DNA from: CAXBNB01 sp040222275
GTDB taxonomy: Bacteria > Bacteroidota > Bacteroidia > Cytophagales > Cyclobacteriaceae
NCBI GenBank assembly: GCA_040222275.1
Contig: JAVKDJ010000049.1
Location: 186,001-250,000, forward strand
Direction: 5' to 3'
Length of the DNA: 64,000 nt
Under the pieces are notes generated by a model. It did not search any database, had not been told where the DNA came from, and saw nothing but the letters and a program-made list of their open reading frames with translations. The position numbers were made by a program, and so were the translations under genes. This document shows, one piece after another, positions 53,248 to 62,534 of the stretch (its first letter is position 1; each line of letters opens with the position of its first letter).

Positions 53248-53696
53248 TGAAAATCAATATGGCAGTTGAGCCATTCTGAATCGAAGTGGGTGCCGTACTT
53301 CTTGTAAAAATTTATGGCTGGTTCGTTCCAATCCAACACTTGCCACATCATCCCGGTGCAGCTTTCTTCGCGGGCTTTTTCCATTACTTTTTCAAATAAC
53401 AGCTGGCCAATACCCTGTCTGCGGCAGGTTTTTGTTACTATGATATCTTCCAGGTAGAGCCTTTTCCCTTTCCAGGTAGAATACCTGTAGTAATAAAGGG
53501 CCAGGCCTACCAGCCGCTCTTGGCTTTGAGCTACGAAAAAACCAAAAACTGGTGATTGGCCAAACCCATCCCTTTCCATGGCCTCCAGGGTATTGGATAC
53601 CTGATCAAGGCCTTTTTCATACTCAGCCAACTCTTTGATGAGTTCCAGCACTCGTTTCAGGTCTTCTTTTTTTCCTTGGCGGATTTGAAATTCCAA
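53244..53696 (-). CDS. GNAT-family N-acetyltransferase
   Basis: 150 residues. The acetyl-CoA loop is seen as IIVTKTCRRQGIGQLLF (R/QxxGxG/A type), preceded by the strand GKRLYLED and followed by DWNEPAINFYKKYG. This pattern matches diamine/SSAT-like or thialysine acetyltransferases, but the acceptor cannot be fixed. The start is a TTG 2 bp after the serS stop; no ATG preserves the first strand, so coupling with serS is likely. Confidence 0.88.
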   Translation of the reverse strand: MEFQIRQGKKEDLKRVLELIKELAEYEKGLDQVSNTLEAMERDGFGQSPVFGFFVAQSQERLVGLALYYYRYSTWKGKRLYLEDIIVTKTCRRQGIGQLLFEKVMEKAREESCTGMMWQVLDWNEPAINFYKKYGTHFDSEWLNCHIDFH

Positions 53697-53698
53697 AA

Positions 53699-54973
53699 TC
53701 AGTTGATTTGGTCAAAACCAGTATAACCCTTCAAAACTTCGGGGATCGTAATGCCATCTTTTGTTTGTCCATTTTCCAGGATGGTAGCCAATATCCTGGG
53801 AAGTGCCAATGCACTGCCGTTCAATGTGTGCAGCAGTTGTTTTTTGTTGTCCTGGTTTCGATACCTTAGTTTGAGCCTGTTGGCCTGGTAGGTTTCAAAG
53901 TTGCTCACCGAGCTCACTTCCAACCACCTCTTCTGACCGGCAGAATACACTTCAAAATCGTAGGTCAATGCAGAAGTGAACCCCAGATCGCCACCGCACA
54001 AACGCAGAATGCGATAAGGCAATTCCAGTTTTTTCAGTAGCCCTTCCACATGTGCCATCATCTCACGTAACGTATCATAAGACTTATCCGGGTGCTGTAT
54101 TTGTACAATTTCTACCTTGTCAAACTGGTGTAGCCTATTGAGGCCCCTTACATGCGCACCCCAGGAACCGGCCTCCTTTCTAAAACAAGGAGTGTATCCT
54201 ACATTTTTTATCGGCAGGTCATTTTCATTTATGATCACATCCCTGTACATGTTCGTAATGGGTACTTCGGCTGTAGGGATCAAGTATAAATCTGTGTCTT
54301 CCAGGTGGTACATCTGCCCCTCCTTGTCAGGCAACTGTCCTGTGCCGTATCCTGATGCTTCGTTGATCACTACAGGTGGCTGCACTTCTGTGTATCCCGC
54401 TTTGTCCGCTTCGTCCAGAAAAAAATTGATCAAAGCCCTCTGAAGTTTGGAGCCCTTCCCTTTATAAACCGGAAAGCCGGCCCCAGTAATCTTATTGCCA
54501 AGCTCAAAATCAACAATGTCATAAGAAGCAATCAAATCCCAATGGGGTTTTGCCCCTTCAAATAATCGGGGCAAATCGGGCACGGTATAAATGCACTCAT
54601 TATCATCCTCACTGTTTCCAGACGGGACTAGTTCGTTAGGTATATTGGGTATATTGTATAGCTCTGCGTTCAGTTCGTTTTTAGTGGCTTCCAGTTTTTC
54701 CTGAAGCTCCTTGGATTGTTGCTTTATCCTGGCAGTATCTGACTTGGCCTTTTCAGCTTCTTCCTTTTGCCCGGCCTTCATAAGCTGGCCAATTGCCTTG
54801 GAAGTTTTGTTCAATTCGGCCAGCAACTCTTCCAGTTGTACCTGTATTTTTTTTCTGGATTCGTCAAGTTCAATTACATGGCCCAAAATACCCTCCGGTG
54901 AGGAAATTCCCCTTTTCGTAAGCCTTTCCGCATATAATTCCTTGTTGTTTTTTATTTCTGATACTTGTAACAT
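53699..54973 (-). CDS. serS: seryl-tRNA synthetase
   Basis: 424 residues. The N-terminal coiled-coil arm that binds the long variable loop of tRNA-Ser spans about 25-105. The class II core shows TEVQPPVVINEA (motif 1 region), PCFRKEAGSWGAHVRGLNR (motif 2) and ALPRILATILENGQ (motif 3). It charges tRNA-Ser with serine. A TAnnTTTG-like box (TAAATTTG on the minus strand, 54996-55003) lies just before the start and may be its -7 element. Confidence 0.97.
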   Translation of the reverse strand: MLQVSEIKNNKELYAERLTKRGISSPEGILGHVIELDESRKKIQVQLEELLAELNKTSKAIGQLMKAGQKEEAEKAKSDTARIKQQSKELQEKLEATKNELNAELYNIPNIPNELVPSGNSEDDNECIYTVPDLPRLFEGAKPHWDLIASYDIVDFELGNKITGAGFPVYKGKGSKLQRALINFFLDEADKAGYTEVQPPVVINEASGYGTGQLPDKEGQMYHLEDTDLYLIPTAEVPITNMYRDVIINENDLPIKNVGYTPCFRKEAGSWGAHVRGLNRLHQFDKVEIVQIQHPDKSYDTLREMMAHVEGLLKKLELPYRILRLCGGDLGFTSALTYDFEVYSAGQKRWLEVSSVSNFETYQANRLKLRYRNQDNKKQLLHTLNGSALALPRILATILENGQTKDGITIPEVLKGYTGFDQIN

Positions 54974-55249
54974 TTGAGCTTTTTAAAATTCGGGACAAAT
55001 TTATGTGATTGGATTAAATTGGGACTTAAATATGGCCTATATATTAGTTATGGCTATATTTTTTTTGAATTATTTGCTTAATATTCGCCATTGGCATATT
55101 ATTGTATCATCAAACTGACACGTGGGCTTAACTCTTTCCATTTTAAGTTCATTTCTCAAGAGTCAAACACTTTACTTACTGAATTAAATCTTAGTAAAAT
55201 TTCTTATCCAAATTAATGCTTTGTCATAAAGCAAAACCCTATTGATTAT

Positions 55250-56896
55250 ATGTACAATATTGATGAATTGAATGATAGGCTTTTATCGGAGCTGCGGGAA
55301 ATAGCGGAAGGCCTAAAATTGAAGAACTTTAAGAGAGCTTCCAAGAAAGACCTGATTTATAAAATTCTCGATGAGCAGGCCATCAATCCAGATGCTGTAA
55401 AGCCTCTAAAAACAGAGGCCGTTAAAGAAGAAGTAGCCACCAAGGAACCAGTTAAAGAAAAAAGAAACAAACCTAAAAAGAAAAAAGAAGCAGTAGTCGA
55501 AGGGGCGGGTAAAAGCGCAGATGAAATTTTAGAATCATTTGATTTGGAAATCGATACATCGATCACTTCTTTCGAAAACAAGAAAGAAGATAAAGAGGAA
55601 AAGCCACCCAGAAAACCGATAGAAAAACCTGCAGCGAAACCTGCCGAGAGGCCAGCAAACAAGGAATCAGAGCCGCAAGAAGACAAAACCGGTGGATCGG
55701 ACAGGAGCGAAAAAAGGGGAGGCCAAAAAGATGGAGGCTTCAAATCCAAAAAAGCCAACCACAATGCCAACGTAAAAGAATTTGATGGGGTGATCGCCAA
55801 TGACGGTGTGTTGGAAATCATGCAGGACGGTTACGGCTTTCTAAGATCGAGCGACTACAACTACCTGGCAAGCCCAGACGATATATATGTATCCCCATCA
55901 CAAATCAAGTTGTTTGGACTAAAAACGGGAGATACCGTTAAGGGTCAGATCAGGCCACCTAAAGATGGTGAAAAATACTTTGCCCTGTTGAGGGTAGAAT
56001 CTGTAAATGGCAAAACCACTGAAGAAATACGTGACAGGGTGCCTTTCGAATACCTTACCCCTCTGTTTCCTGAAGAAAAACTGAACCTAAGCGGGAAACC
56101 CAACAACTATTCTACAAGAATTATGGACCTGTTTTCCCCAATTGGAAAAGGCCAGCGTGGAATGATAGTGGCGCAACCCAAAACAGGTAAGACAGTATTG
56201 TTGAAAGATGTTGCCAATGCCATAGCAGAAAACCACCCCGAGGTATATCTGATGATCCTTTTGATCGATGAAAGGCCTGAGGAAGTAACCGACATGGCCA
56301 GAAGCGTAAAAGCAGACGTAATTGCCTCAACATTTGACGAGCAAGCGGAAAGGCATGTAAAGGTGGCCAACATTGTACTCGAAAAAGCCAAGAGAATGGT
56401 AGAATGTGGCCATGATGTGGTCATCCTATTGGATTCGATCACCAGACTGGCCAGGGCCCACAACACCGTGGTACCTTCAAGTGGAAAAATATTGTCAGGT
56501 GGTGTGGATGCCAATGCATTGCACAAGCCCAAGAGGTTCTTTGGGGCAGCCAGAAACGTGGAAAATGGTGGGTCGCTCACTATTTTGGCAACAGCCCTTA
56601 TCGAGACAGGTTCTAAAATGGATGAAGTGATCTTTGAGGAATTCAAGGGAACCGGCAACATGGAACTGCAACTTGACAGAAAACTTGCCAACAAAAGGAT
56701 TTATCCTGCTATTGATGTTATTGCTTCTGGTACGCGACGCGAAGATTTGCTCATGGACAAAGAAGAATTGTCGAGGGTATGGATTTTGCGTAAATACATG
56801 AGCGACATGAACCCTAATGAGTCCATGGAGTTTTTACTGGAAAAAATGAAAGGAACCAGAAATAACGAAGAGTTTCTGATTTCCATGAATGGCTAA
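55250..56896 (+). CDS. rho: transcription termination factor Rho with long charged N-terminal insertion
   Basis: 548 residues. The N-terminal Rho_N helical domain (1-45, LNDRLLSELREIAEGLKLKN) is followed by about 130 residues rich in K, E and P (about 50-180), the cold-shock-like RNA-binding domain (about 185-260, DGYGFLRSSDYNYLASPDDIYVS), and the RecA-like ATPase: Walker A AQPKTGKTVLL, Walker B VVILLDSITRLAR, Q-loop GGVDANALHKPKRFFGAARN. It ends transcription at unstructured C-rich RNA. Insertions of this kind are known in Bacteroidota Rho and may assist RNA binding or phase separation. The 276-bp AT-rich leader (54974-55249) could serve autoregulation. Confidence 0.96.
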   Translation: MYNIDELNDRLLSELREIAEGLKLKNFKRASKKDLIYKILDEQAINPDAVKPLKTEAVKEEVATKEPVKEKRNKPKKKKEAVVEGAGKSADEILESFDLEIDTSITSFENKKEDKEEKPPRKPIEKPAAKPAERPANKESEPQEDKTGGSDRSEKRGGQKDGGFKSKKANHNANVKEFDGVIANDGVLEIMQDGYGFLRSSDYNYLASPDDIYVSPSQIKLFGLKTGDTVKGQIRPPKDGEKYFALLRVESVNGKTTEEIRDRVPFEYLTPLFPEEKLNLSGKPNNYSTRIMDLFSPIGKGQRGMIVAQPKTGKTVLLKDVANAIAENHPEVYLMILLIDERPEEVTDMARSVKADVIASTFDEQAERHVKVANIVLEKAKRMVECGHDVVILLDSITRLARAHNTVVPSSGKILSGGVDANALHKPKRFFGAARNVENGGSLTILATALIETGSKMDEVIFEEFKGTGNMELQLDRKLANKRIYPAIDVIASGTRREDLLMDKEELSRVWILRKYMSDMNPNESMEFLLEKMKGTRNNEEFLISMNG

Positions 56897-56917
56897 TTAC
56901 ACATTCAAAAAGAAACA

Positions 56918-56950
56918 AAAACCACTTCCGTATTGGAAGTGGTTTTTTTT
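56918..56950 (+). terminator. intrinsic terminator of rho
   Basis: AACCACTTCC and GGAAGTGGTT form a hairpin with a short loop, flanked by A- and T-runs, 22 bp after the rho stop. Confidence 0.85.
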
Positions 56951-57162
56951 ATGCCATACATGTCCGAAAGTGAACAGAATATAAGCTCAAGAACTAAATA
57001 GAATGCAAGCATTTTTTTTAAATTTTAATTATAGATGTTAAAAACAATAAACCATTTTAATTATATTTGAAATATCCCTTAAATTTGGAGAGGGCTTATA
57101 ATAATTATCCTAACCTAATTTTTAGACATACTGGAACCTAATCCTTTTAAAAGCTTAATGCT

Positions 57163-57897
57163 ATGAACGAAATGAATCCTGAATTGCTGGCAACACTTAG
57201 TAAATATGGGCAAATGGCGGCATATGGTCTTGCCGGACTGGGCGTACTTATACTCCTTGGTCATTTGGTCAAATTAATGATTACCAAAGAATACAAAGCA
57301 AAGTACGATTACATTAATATGTATGAGATCAAGCTTTTATGGAGGGCTGCATTACTTGTGATTATTGCTGGTGCCATTTACGCCAACACGCTTGTGAGCG
57401 AATCTGGTATTTTGTGGTTCTTTGTAAGGCTGTTTGTAAGTACCATGTTTGCCATTATTGCTGGGGTAATCATCCAAAACATACTGAAATTCTACTACCC
57501 CTTTTATATTGAAAAAAGGTTGAAGTTTTTGAGGTATGAGCCAAGGCTTTCACCTGAAGGACGTAAGATGAGGTTGCTGAGCGAAGATGAAGAAGATGTT
57601 TATCTGGACGAAGGTATGCAGGCTGAAGAAAATGCTTTCTCTATCGATTATGATGTGTGGATAGATGAAGAATCGGGATATACCCATATAGAAAAGTACA
57701 ACGGTAGGTTGACAGCACTGAAGTGCTCTGAATGCAACTATCAGACTTTGAAAGTGACCAATGAAGAAATAATACAATCCCCGACCATTACAGAAGAAGG
57801 TGAACTGATGAAGCACTATTCTTGTGGGTATTGCGGTCACAAAGAAAGAAAGTCGTTCTCTATTGCCAAGTTGAGGCAAGATCAGCAACCTGCATAA
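57163..57897 (+). CDS. membrane protein with C-terminal zinc-ribbon, unknown function
   Basis: 244 residues. Three hydrophobic helices lie at about 17-36, 63-79 and 88-108 (LAGLGVLILLGHLV, AALLVIIAGAIYAN and LFVSTMFAIIAGVIIQ). An acidic linker (LLSEDEEDVYLDEG) is followed by a soluble domain with two CxxC knuckles, CSECNY and CGYCGH, about 45 residues apart, likely binding one zinc ion. No family is recognised. A TATATTTG -7-like box lies at 57062-57069. It is a single gene with a bidirectional terminator downstream. Confidence 0.75.
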   Translation: MNEMNPELLATLSKYGQMAAYGLAGLGVLILLGHLVKLMITKEYKAKYDYINMYEIKLLWRAALLVIIAGAIYANTLVSESGILWFFVRLFVSTMFAIIAGVIIQNILKFYYPFYIEKRLKFLRYEPRLSPEGRKMRLLSEDEEDVYLDEGMQAEENAFSIDYDVWIDEESGYTHIEKYNGRLTALKCSECNYQTLKVTNEEIIQSPTITEEGELMKHYSCGYCGHKERKSFSIAKLRQDQQPA

Positions 57898-57922
57898 AAG
57901 AAATAACTTTTTTGAAATACAT

Positions 57923-57953
57923 AAAAAAAGCCCGGCAATGCCTGGCTTTTTTT
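57923..57953. terminator. bidirectional intrinsic terminator
   Basis: AAAAAAAGCCCGGC and GCCTGGCTTTTTTT pair with one mismatch. The hairpin ends the zinc-ribbon gene on the plus strand and recG on the minus strand (stop 57952). Confidence 0.8.
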
Positions 57954-60048
57954 ATGATATAAGGCTCCAATCGCGCTTGTTCCTTTTGCTGCTCTCCAGC
58001 ACTTGTTTCAAAATCAGGTTCTCTGTTTTATCGAGCCCCGGATCGCTATCAATAATTTCTTCAGCACATTTGCGTGCTTCTTTTAATATCTTCCCATCCA
58101 AAGCAAGGTCTGCAATATGAAGGTCCAAAACACCACTTTGCTGCGTTCCCAAGAGATCCCCGGGCCCCCGGATTTTTAGGTCTGTCTCCGCTATTTTAAA
58201 ACCATCGTTCGTCTCTACCATAGTTTTGATCCTGGTCCTGGCCTCTGTACTCAACTTGTTGCCAGTCATCAGGATACAATAAGACTGGTCGCCTCCACGC
58301 CCCACCCGGCCCCTGAGCTGGTGCAGCTGTGACAACCCAAACCTCTCCGCATTCTCTATTACCATGACTGTGGCATTTGGCACATTCACCCCAACTTCTA
58401 TTACTGTAGTAGCTACTAAAATTTTAGTTTCGTTTCTGACAAAGCGGGCCATTTCGAAATCTTTGTCCTTTGGCTTCATCTTGCCATGGACTATGCTCAG
58501 TGGGGTTTTGGGGAAAGCCCGTGATATGCTTTCATACCCATCCATCAGGTCTTTGTAGTCATAGTTGGCCGATTCTTCTATCAAAGGGTACACAATATAC
58601 ACCTGCCTGCCCTGCTCTATTTGTGACCTCAAAAACCCAAACAATTTTAACCTTCCTGAATCCCTGAAATGATGGGTTTGAATAGGTTTCCTTCCTTTGG
58701 GCAGTTCGGTTATAGTAGAAATTTCCAAATCTCCATACAGGGTCATGGCCAATGTCCTTGGTATTGGTGTAGCAGTCATTACCAGTACATGGGGGTAAAT
58801 GTCAGCGTTTTTTTGCCATAACCTCGCCCTTTGTGCCACACCAAACCGGTGCTGTTCGTCGATTACGGCCAACCCCAGTTTTTTGAATCGGACATCATCC
58901 TCCAACAGGGCATGGGTGCCTACTATAATCTGAACTGTGCCTTCTTTGAGCTTTTCCAGAACTTTCTTTCTTTGGCTTTTTTTTGTTGACCCGGTTACGA
59001 GGGCCAGTCCAATGTCCATTTTATCTGCAAACTCTTTGAGACCATGAAAATGCTGGCTGGCCAGGATTTCGGTAGGTGCCATAATAGCAGTTTGGGTATT
59101 GCTGCTGAGGGCAATCAGCATGCAAATAAATGCGGTGATGGTCTTACCACTACCCACATCGCCCTGGAGCAAACGGTTCATTTGGGTACCGGACCTCATG
59201 TCAGAATAGATTTCCTTTATTACCCGTTTTTGCGAGGCGGTCAACTCAAACGGCAAAATATTGTTGTAGAACTCTGTGACCAGCGAACTGTCATTCATTT
59301 TAATGCCCTTAAACTTCTTTCTGGTAACTTTTTTGTCCCTGACCAGGCCTAGTTGGATAAAAAAAAGTTCTTCGAACTTCAGGCGTTTGGTTGCGCTGAT
59401 TAGTGCTTCATTGTTTTTAGGGAAATGAATGTTTCCCAGGCAATGCTGCCTGTTTTGAAATCTGTATTTGTCAATCAAATAATCTGGTAGTGTTTCCCCG
59501 ATCCGGGATTGGGCTTGGATATAAAGTTGTTGCTGGATCTTGGCTATAGCCCTTGAATCAAGAAAGTTTTTCTTAAGTTTTTCGGTAGTAGCATAGACCG
59601 GAATAAACGACCCGTAACCCTTTTCATTCCTTGGTGTCAGTACCTCCATCTCAGGGTGGGAAATATTATAAGCACCATTGAACACCGTTGGTTTGCCGTA
59701 TAATACGTAATGTGTCCCCGTCCTAATCTTGTCAGATAGCCAATTGATACCTTTGAACCAAACCAGTTCGATTTGGCCGGTTCCATCTTGAAAATACGCA
59801 ACAAGCCTCCTTTTTCGCTGAGCTCCAACTATCTCTTTGAAAGTAACCTTTCCCTTTAGCTGAACAAAACCTTCATCGTTCTTTATTTCACTGATTTTGT
59901 GAAATTGTGTACGGTCTTCATATCTGAATGGAAAATGTTGGATCAGGTCTTCGAAGGTATGTATGTCAAGTTCTTCGTTGAGCAATTTGGCCCGTTTCGG
60001 CCCTACCCCTTTTAAAAACTCTATTTTGGTTTCGAAAAAACCGTTCAT
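57952..60048 (-). CDS. recG: ATP-dependent DNA helicase RecG
   Basis: 698 residues. The wedge/OB domain comes first (FEDLIQHFPFRYEDR and VTFKEIVGAQRKRRLVAYF). The SF2 helicase core has Walker A LLQGDVGSGKTITAF, the DEQHRFG motif, TATPIPRT, and QLRGRVGRGGDQSYC. RecG reverses stalled replication forks and processes R-loops. It is the last gene of the mutY-ssb-gldE-gldD-recG run, 29 bp after gldD. Confidence 0.97.
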   Translation of the reverse strand: MNGFFETKIEFLKGVGPKRAKLLNEELDIHTFEDLIQHFPFRYEDRTQFHKISEIKNDEGFVQLKGKVTFKEIVGAQRKRRLVAYFQDGTGQIELVWFKGINWLSDKIRTGTHYVLYGKPTVFNGAYNISHPEMEVLTPRNEKGYGSFIPVYATTEKLKKNFLDSRAIAKIQQQLYIQAQSRIGETLPDYLIDKYRFQNRQHCLGNIHFPKNNEALISATKRLKFEELFFIQLGLVRDKKVTRKKFKGIKMNDSSLVTEFYNNILPFELTASQKRVIKEIYSDMRSGTQMNRLLQGDVGSGKTITAFICMLIALSSNTQTAIMAPTEILASQHFHGLKEFADKMDIGLALVTGSTKKSQRKKVLEKLKEGTVQIIVGTHALLEDDVRFKKLGLAVIDEQHRFGVAQRARLWQKNADIYPHVLVMTATPIPRTLAMTLYGDLEISTITELPKGRKPIQTHHFRDSGRLKLFGFLRSQIEQGRQVYIVYPLIEESANYDYKDLMDGYESISRAFPKTPLSIVHGKMKPKDKDFEMARFVRNETKILVATTVIEVGVNVPNATVMVIENAERFGLSQLHQLRGRVGRGGDQSYCILMTGNKLSTEARTRIKTMVETNDGFKIAETDLKIRGPGDLLGTQQSGVLDLHIADLALDGKILKEARKCAEEIIDSDPGLDKTENLILKQVLESSKRNKRDWSLIS

Positions 60049-60077
60049 GCTGAAAAATTAGGAAATTTTCACCGCAT

Positions 60078-60695
60078 TCAATACCTCCACTCCAATGAAT
60101 TCAACATGTAGATCATGTCATTTTTGACGTAATTGATAACTGGGGCCAAAGAATCATTCTTTGTAGAAGTCTTGAAGTATAATGCCCCTCGCAGAAAGTG
60201 GTCTACCGAATCAGTTACGTGAAACTGGAAGGGGCTGGGAACTTCGCCTGAGAGTTCCATTACAGTAGCTTTTACACCATTGGGCAAGTTGATCACCGCC
60301 TCGTCGATGGAATAAGCTTTTACATTGTGTTTGGAAGTGAGGTTATACGAATCGCTCAGATACTCCTTCAGCAGTTGATTGTTTTTTAGAACCGGCTTGT
60401 ACGTCACCTGTATGGTGGCTCCAAGTTCCGGGTAGGTCAGGTCTATCCAATACCTTTCAGATATCCAGGAGCTGTCGCTGCTCACATTGGCAAAAGCAGA
60501 AAACGAAAAATTATATGGCAAAGTATCGGCCAGTTGCACATACACAGGTTCCGGGAGTTCGATCCTGTTGTACCCTTTAGGTTTGGGGGCAAATTCATTT
60601 TCGCATGACATCAATGACCCACCGAGCAAAACAGCAAAAGCCAAAAATGGCCACACGCCGGTCTTTTTTGTATTAGTTTTTGGAAAATATCGCAA
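60078..60695 (-). CDS. gldD: gliding motility lipoprotein GldD
   Basis: 205 residues with a lipobox LMSC near residue 30, then the family-typical PKPKGYNRIELPEPVY and the ending YVKNDMIYMLNSLEWRY. GldD is required for gliding and type IX secretion in Flavobacterium; its exact action is unknown. The start appears to be a TTG, as no ATG precedes the signal peptide. It lies 17 bp after gldE, matching the conserved order in the phylum. Confidence 0.92.
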   Translation of the reverse strand: MRYFPKTNTKKTGVWPFLAFAVLLGGSLMSCENEFAPKPKGYNRIELPEPVYVQLADTLPYNFSFSAFANVSSDSSWISERYWIDLTYPELGATIQVTYKPVLKNNQLLKEYLSDSYNLTSKHNVKAYSIDEAVINLPNGVKATVMELSGEVPSPFQFHVTDSVDHFLRGALYFKTSTKNDSLAPVINYVKNDMIYMLNSLEWRY

Positions 60696-60712
60696 TTTGT
60701 GATTGTTATTGG

Positions 60713-62038
60713 TTAGTTATCATTGATAAACACGCGTACCCTTTTTATTCTTTTGTCGTTTACCGCTACTACCGTGAAAACGAAATTCTGAAAGTGTATC
60801 TTTTCTCCAGACTTGGGGAGCTTTGGGTTGATCTCCAGTAGCAAGCCTCCTACGGATTCACTTTCACCTTTTGCCTCATCCAGTACAGAATGGTCTATAC
60901 CGGTCACTTTGCAAAAGTCCATCAAAGAGGTCTTTCCCTCAAATATGAAAGTATTGTTGTCCAGTTTGTTATAAGGAATGTCGGTATCTTCATCAAATTC
61001 ATCGTTGATCTCCCCAACTATTTCTTCGATCACATCTTCCAGGGTGATCAGGCCTGAGGTTCCACCGTACTCGTCCACTACTATAGCTATGTGTACCCTT
61101 TTTTCCTGAAAGTCATTGAACAGGGTATCTATTTTTTTAGTTTCCGGCACGAAAAAACCAGGTCGAAGCAGGGTCTGCCATTCGAATGTTTCATCCTCGG
61201 CAAGATAAGGGAGCAAATCCTTGATGTATAAAATACCCTCAATCTTGTCCATCGTTTCATTATATACCGGGAGCCTGGAATAACCGGTATTTTTCACAAG
61301 GTCCATCAAGTCATGGAAATTTGAAGATAGATCAACCGCCGTTATGTCCAGCCGCGATTTCATTATTTGCTTTACCGAAAGGGTTCCGAAATTCACTATG
61401 CCCTTCAATATTCCCTTTTCTTCCTCCGTTGTTTCTCCTTCGGTTGTCAGTTCGAGTGCATGGTGCAGTTCATCCACAGACACATTGTACCCTTTTTTCT
61501 CAATCCTTTTTTCGATGATGTTGCTTATAGACATAAGCAACCAGGATAATGGTTTGAAAAAATTATATGACACCAACAGCAAACCGGATGTATGCCGTGC
61601 AAAAGCGAAATTGTTTTGGTTGGCATAAATCTTCGGGACTATCTCCCCGATAAACACTATCGCAATGGTGACCAATGCGGTTAAGCTTATCAAAATTGCC
61701 CCATCGGTATTTTTGCTACCTGTCACTTGCCATGTGAAATATGTACAGATCATCACAATAGCAATGTTGACAAAATTATTGAGGATCAATATTGTTGCAA
61801 GGAGCCTCTTTGGGTTGGATAGCAATTGTGCTATTTTCCTGATTTGGGACGAATCCGAATCCTTGCTCTCTTTAATCTGGTCGGGCGACAAGGAGAAATA
61901 CGCAACTTCAGATCCCGAGACCAAGGCCGAAAGGCCAAAAAGGACGACCACTACTATTGTAATAAGAGCTACAAAATAAAAATCCAATGACAATAATATT
62001 GCTGATATTTCTAATAACCCCGGAAAAGGATCGTCCAT
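60713..62038 (-). CDS. gldE: gliding motility-associated protein GldE (CNNM/HlyC-CorC type)
   Basis: 441 residues. A DUF21/CNNM membrane domain (about 15-195, four hydrophobic helices, with SGSEVAYFSLSPDQI) is followed by two CBS domains (about 215-345, MKSRLDITAVDL and VHIAIVVDEYGGTSGLITLEDV) and a C-terminal CorC_HlyC domain. Such proteins may move Mg2+ or other cations. It lies 23 bp after ssb and directly before gldD, the usual Bacteroidota arrangement, which supports the name GldE. Confidence 0.92.
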   Translation of the reverse strand: MDDPFPGLLEISAILLSLDFYFVALITIVVVVLFGLSALVSGSEVAYFSLSPDQIKESKDSDSSQIRKIAQLLSNPKRLLATILILNNFVNIAIVMICTYFTWQVTGSKNTDGAILISLTALVTIAIVFIGEIVPKIYANQNNFAFARHTSGLLLVSYNFFKPLSWLLMSISNIIEKRIEKKGYNVSVDELHHALELTTEGETTEEEKGILKGIVNFGTLSVKQIMKSRLDITAVDLSSNFHDLMDLVKNTGYSRLPVYNETMDKIEGILYIKDLLPYLAEDETFEWQTLLRPGFFVPETKKIDTLFNDFQEKRVHIAIVVDEYGGTSGLITLEDVIEEIVGEINDEFDEDTDIPYNKLDNNTFIFEGKTSLMDFCKVTGIDHSVLDEAKGESESVGGLLLEINPKLPKSGEKIHFQNFVFTVVAVNDKRIKRVRVFINDN

Positions 62039-62061
62039 ATGATGTGAAAATTATTTTCTAT

Positions 62062-62493
62062 CTAAAACGGAAGGTCATCTATTTCGTTTTCACTGGTAGC
62101 TGGTGCAGTAGCATTGCTAGCGGCACTGCTCCCGGTGTCCATCACACCTTCACCAGATGATGGCTTGCCACCCAAAAATGTCATTTCCCTACCCACTACT
62201 TCTGTAATGTATTTTTGTACCCCATCTTTATCTTCATAAGAGCGATTAGTTATCTTGCCCTCAAGATAAATCTGGTTGCCCTTTTTGAGATATTTCTCGG
62301 CAAGTTCGGCCAGGCCTCCCCATAGTACTATATTGTGCCATTCAGTTTGGGTAACGCGCTCGCCTTCCCTGTTTTTATAAGTTTCACTTGTTGCAAGGGA
62401 AAAATTAGCGACAGCCCTACCATTTTCGAGGTGCCTTACTTCGGGATCTTTACCCAGATTCCCAACCAAAATTACTTTATTTACTCCAGCCAT
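62062..62493 (-). CDS. ssb: single-stranded DNA-binding protein
   Basis: 143 residues. The OB fold begins VNKVILVGNLGKDPEVRHLENG and contains TEWHNIVLWG. A glycine/serine-rich linker leads to the acidic tail EIDDLPF, the partner-docking tip. It coats single-stranded DNA in replication and repair. It is followed by gldE and preceded by mutY. Confidence 0.97.
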   Translation of the reverse strand: MAGVNKVILVGNLGKDPEVRHLENGRAVANFSLATSETYKNREGERVTQTEWHNIVLWGGLAELAEKYLKKGNQIYLEGKITNRSYEDKDGVQKYITEVVGREMTFLGGKPSSGEGVMDTGSSAASNATAPATSENEIDDLPF

Positions 62494-62534
62494 GGTTTAT
62501 GTTTTTTGTTTTAATTAATTAAAATAACAACAAG

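Noticed and set aside
62509..62524. 16-bp AT palindrome TTTTAATTAATTAAAA between mutY and ssb
   Set aside because: Low-complexity AT sequence in an AT-rich gap; could arise by chance and shows no other signal.
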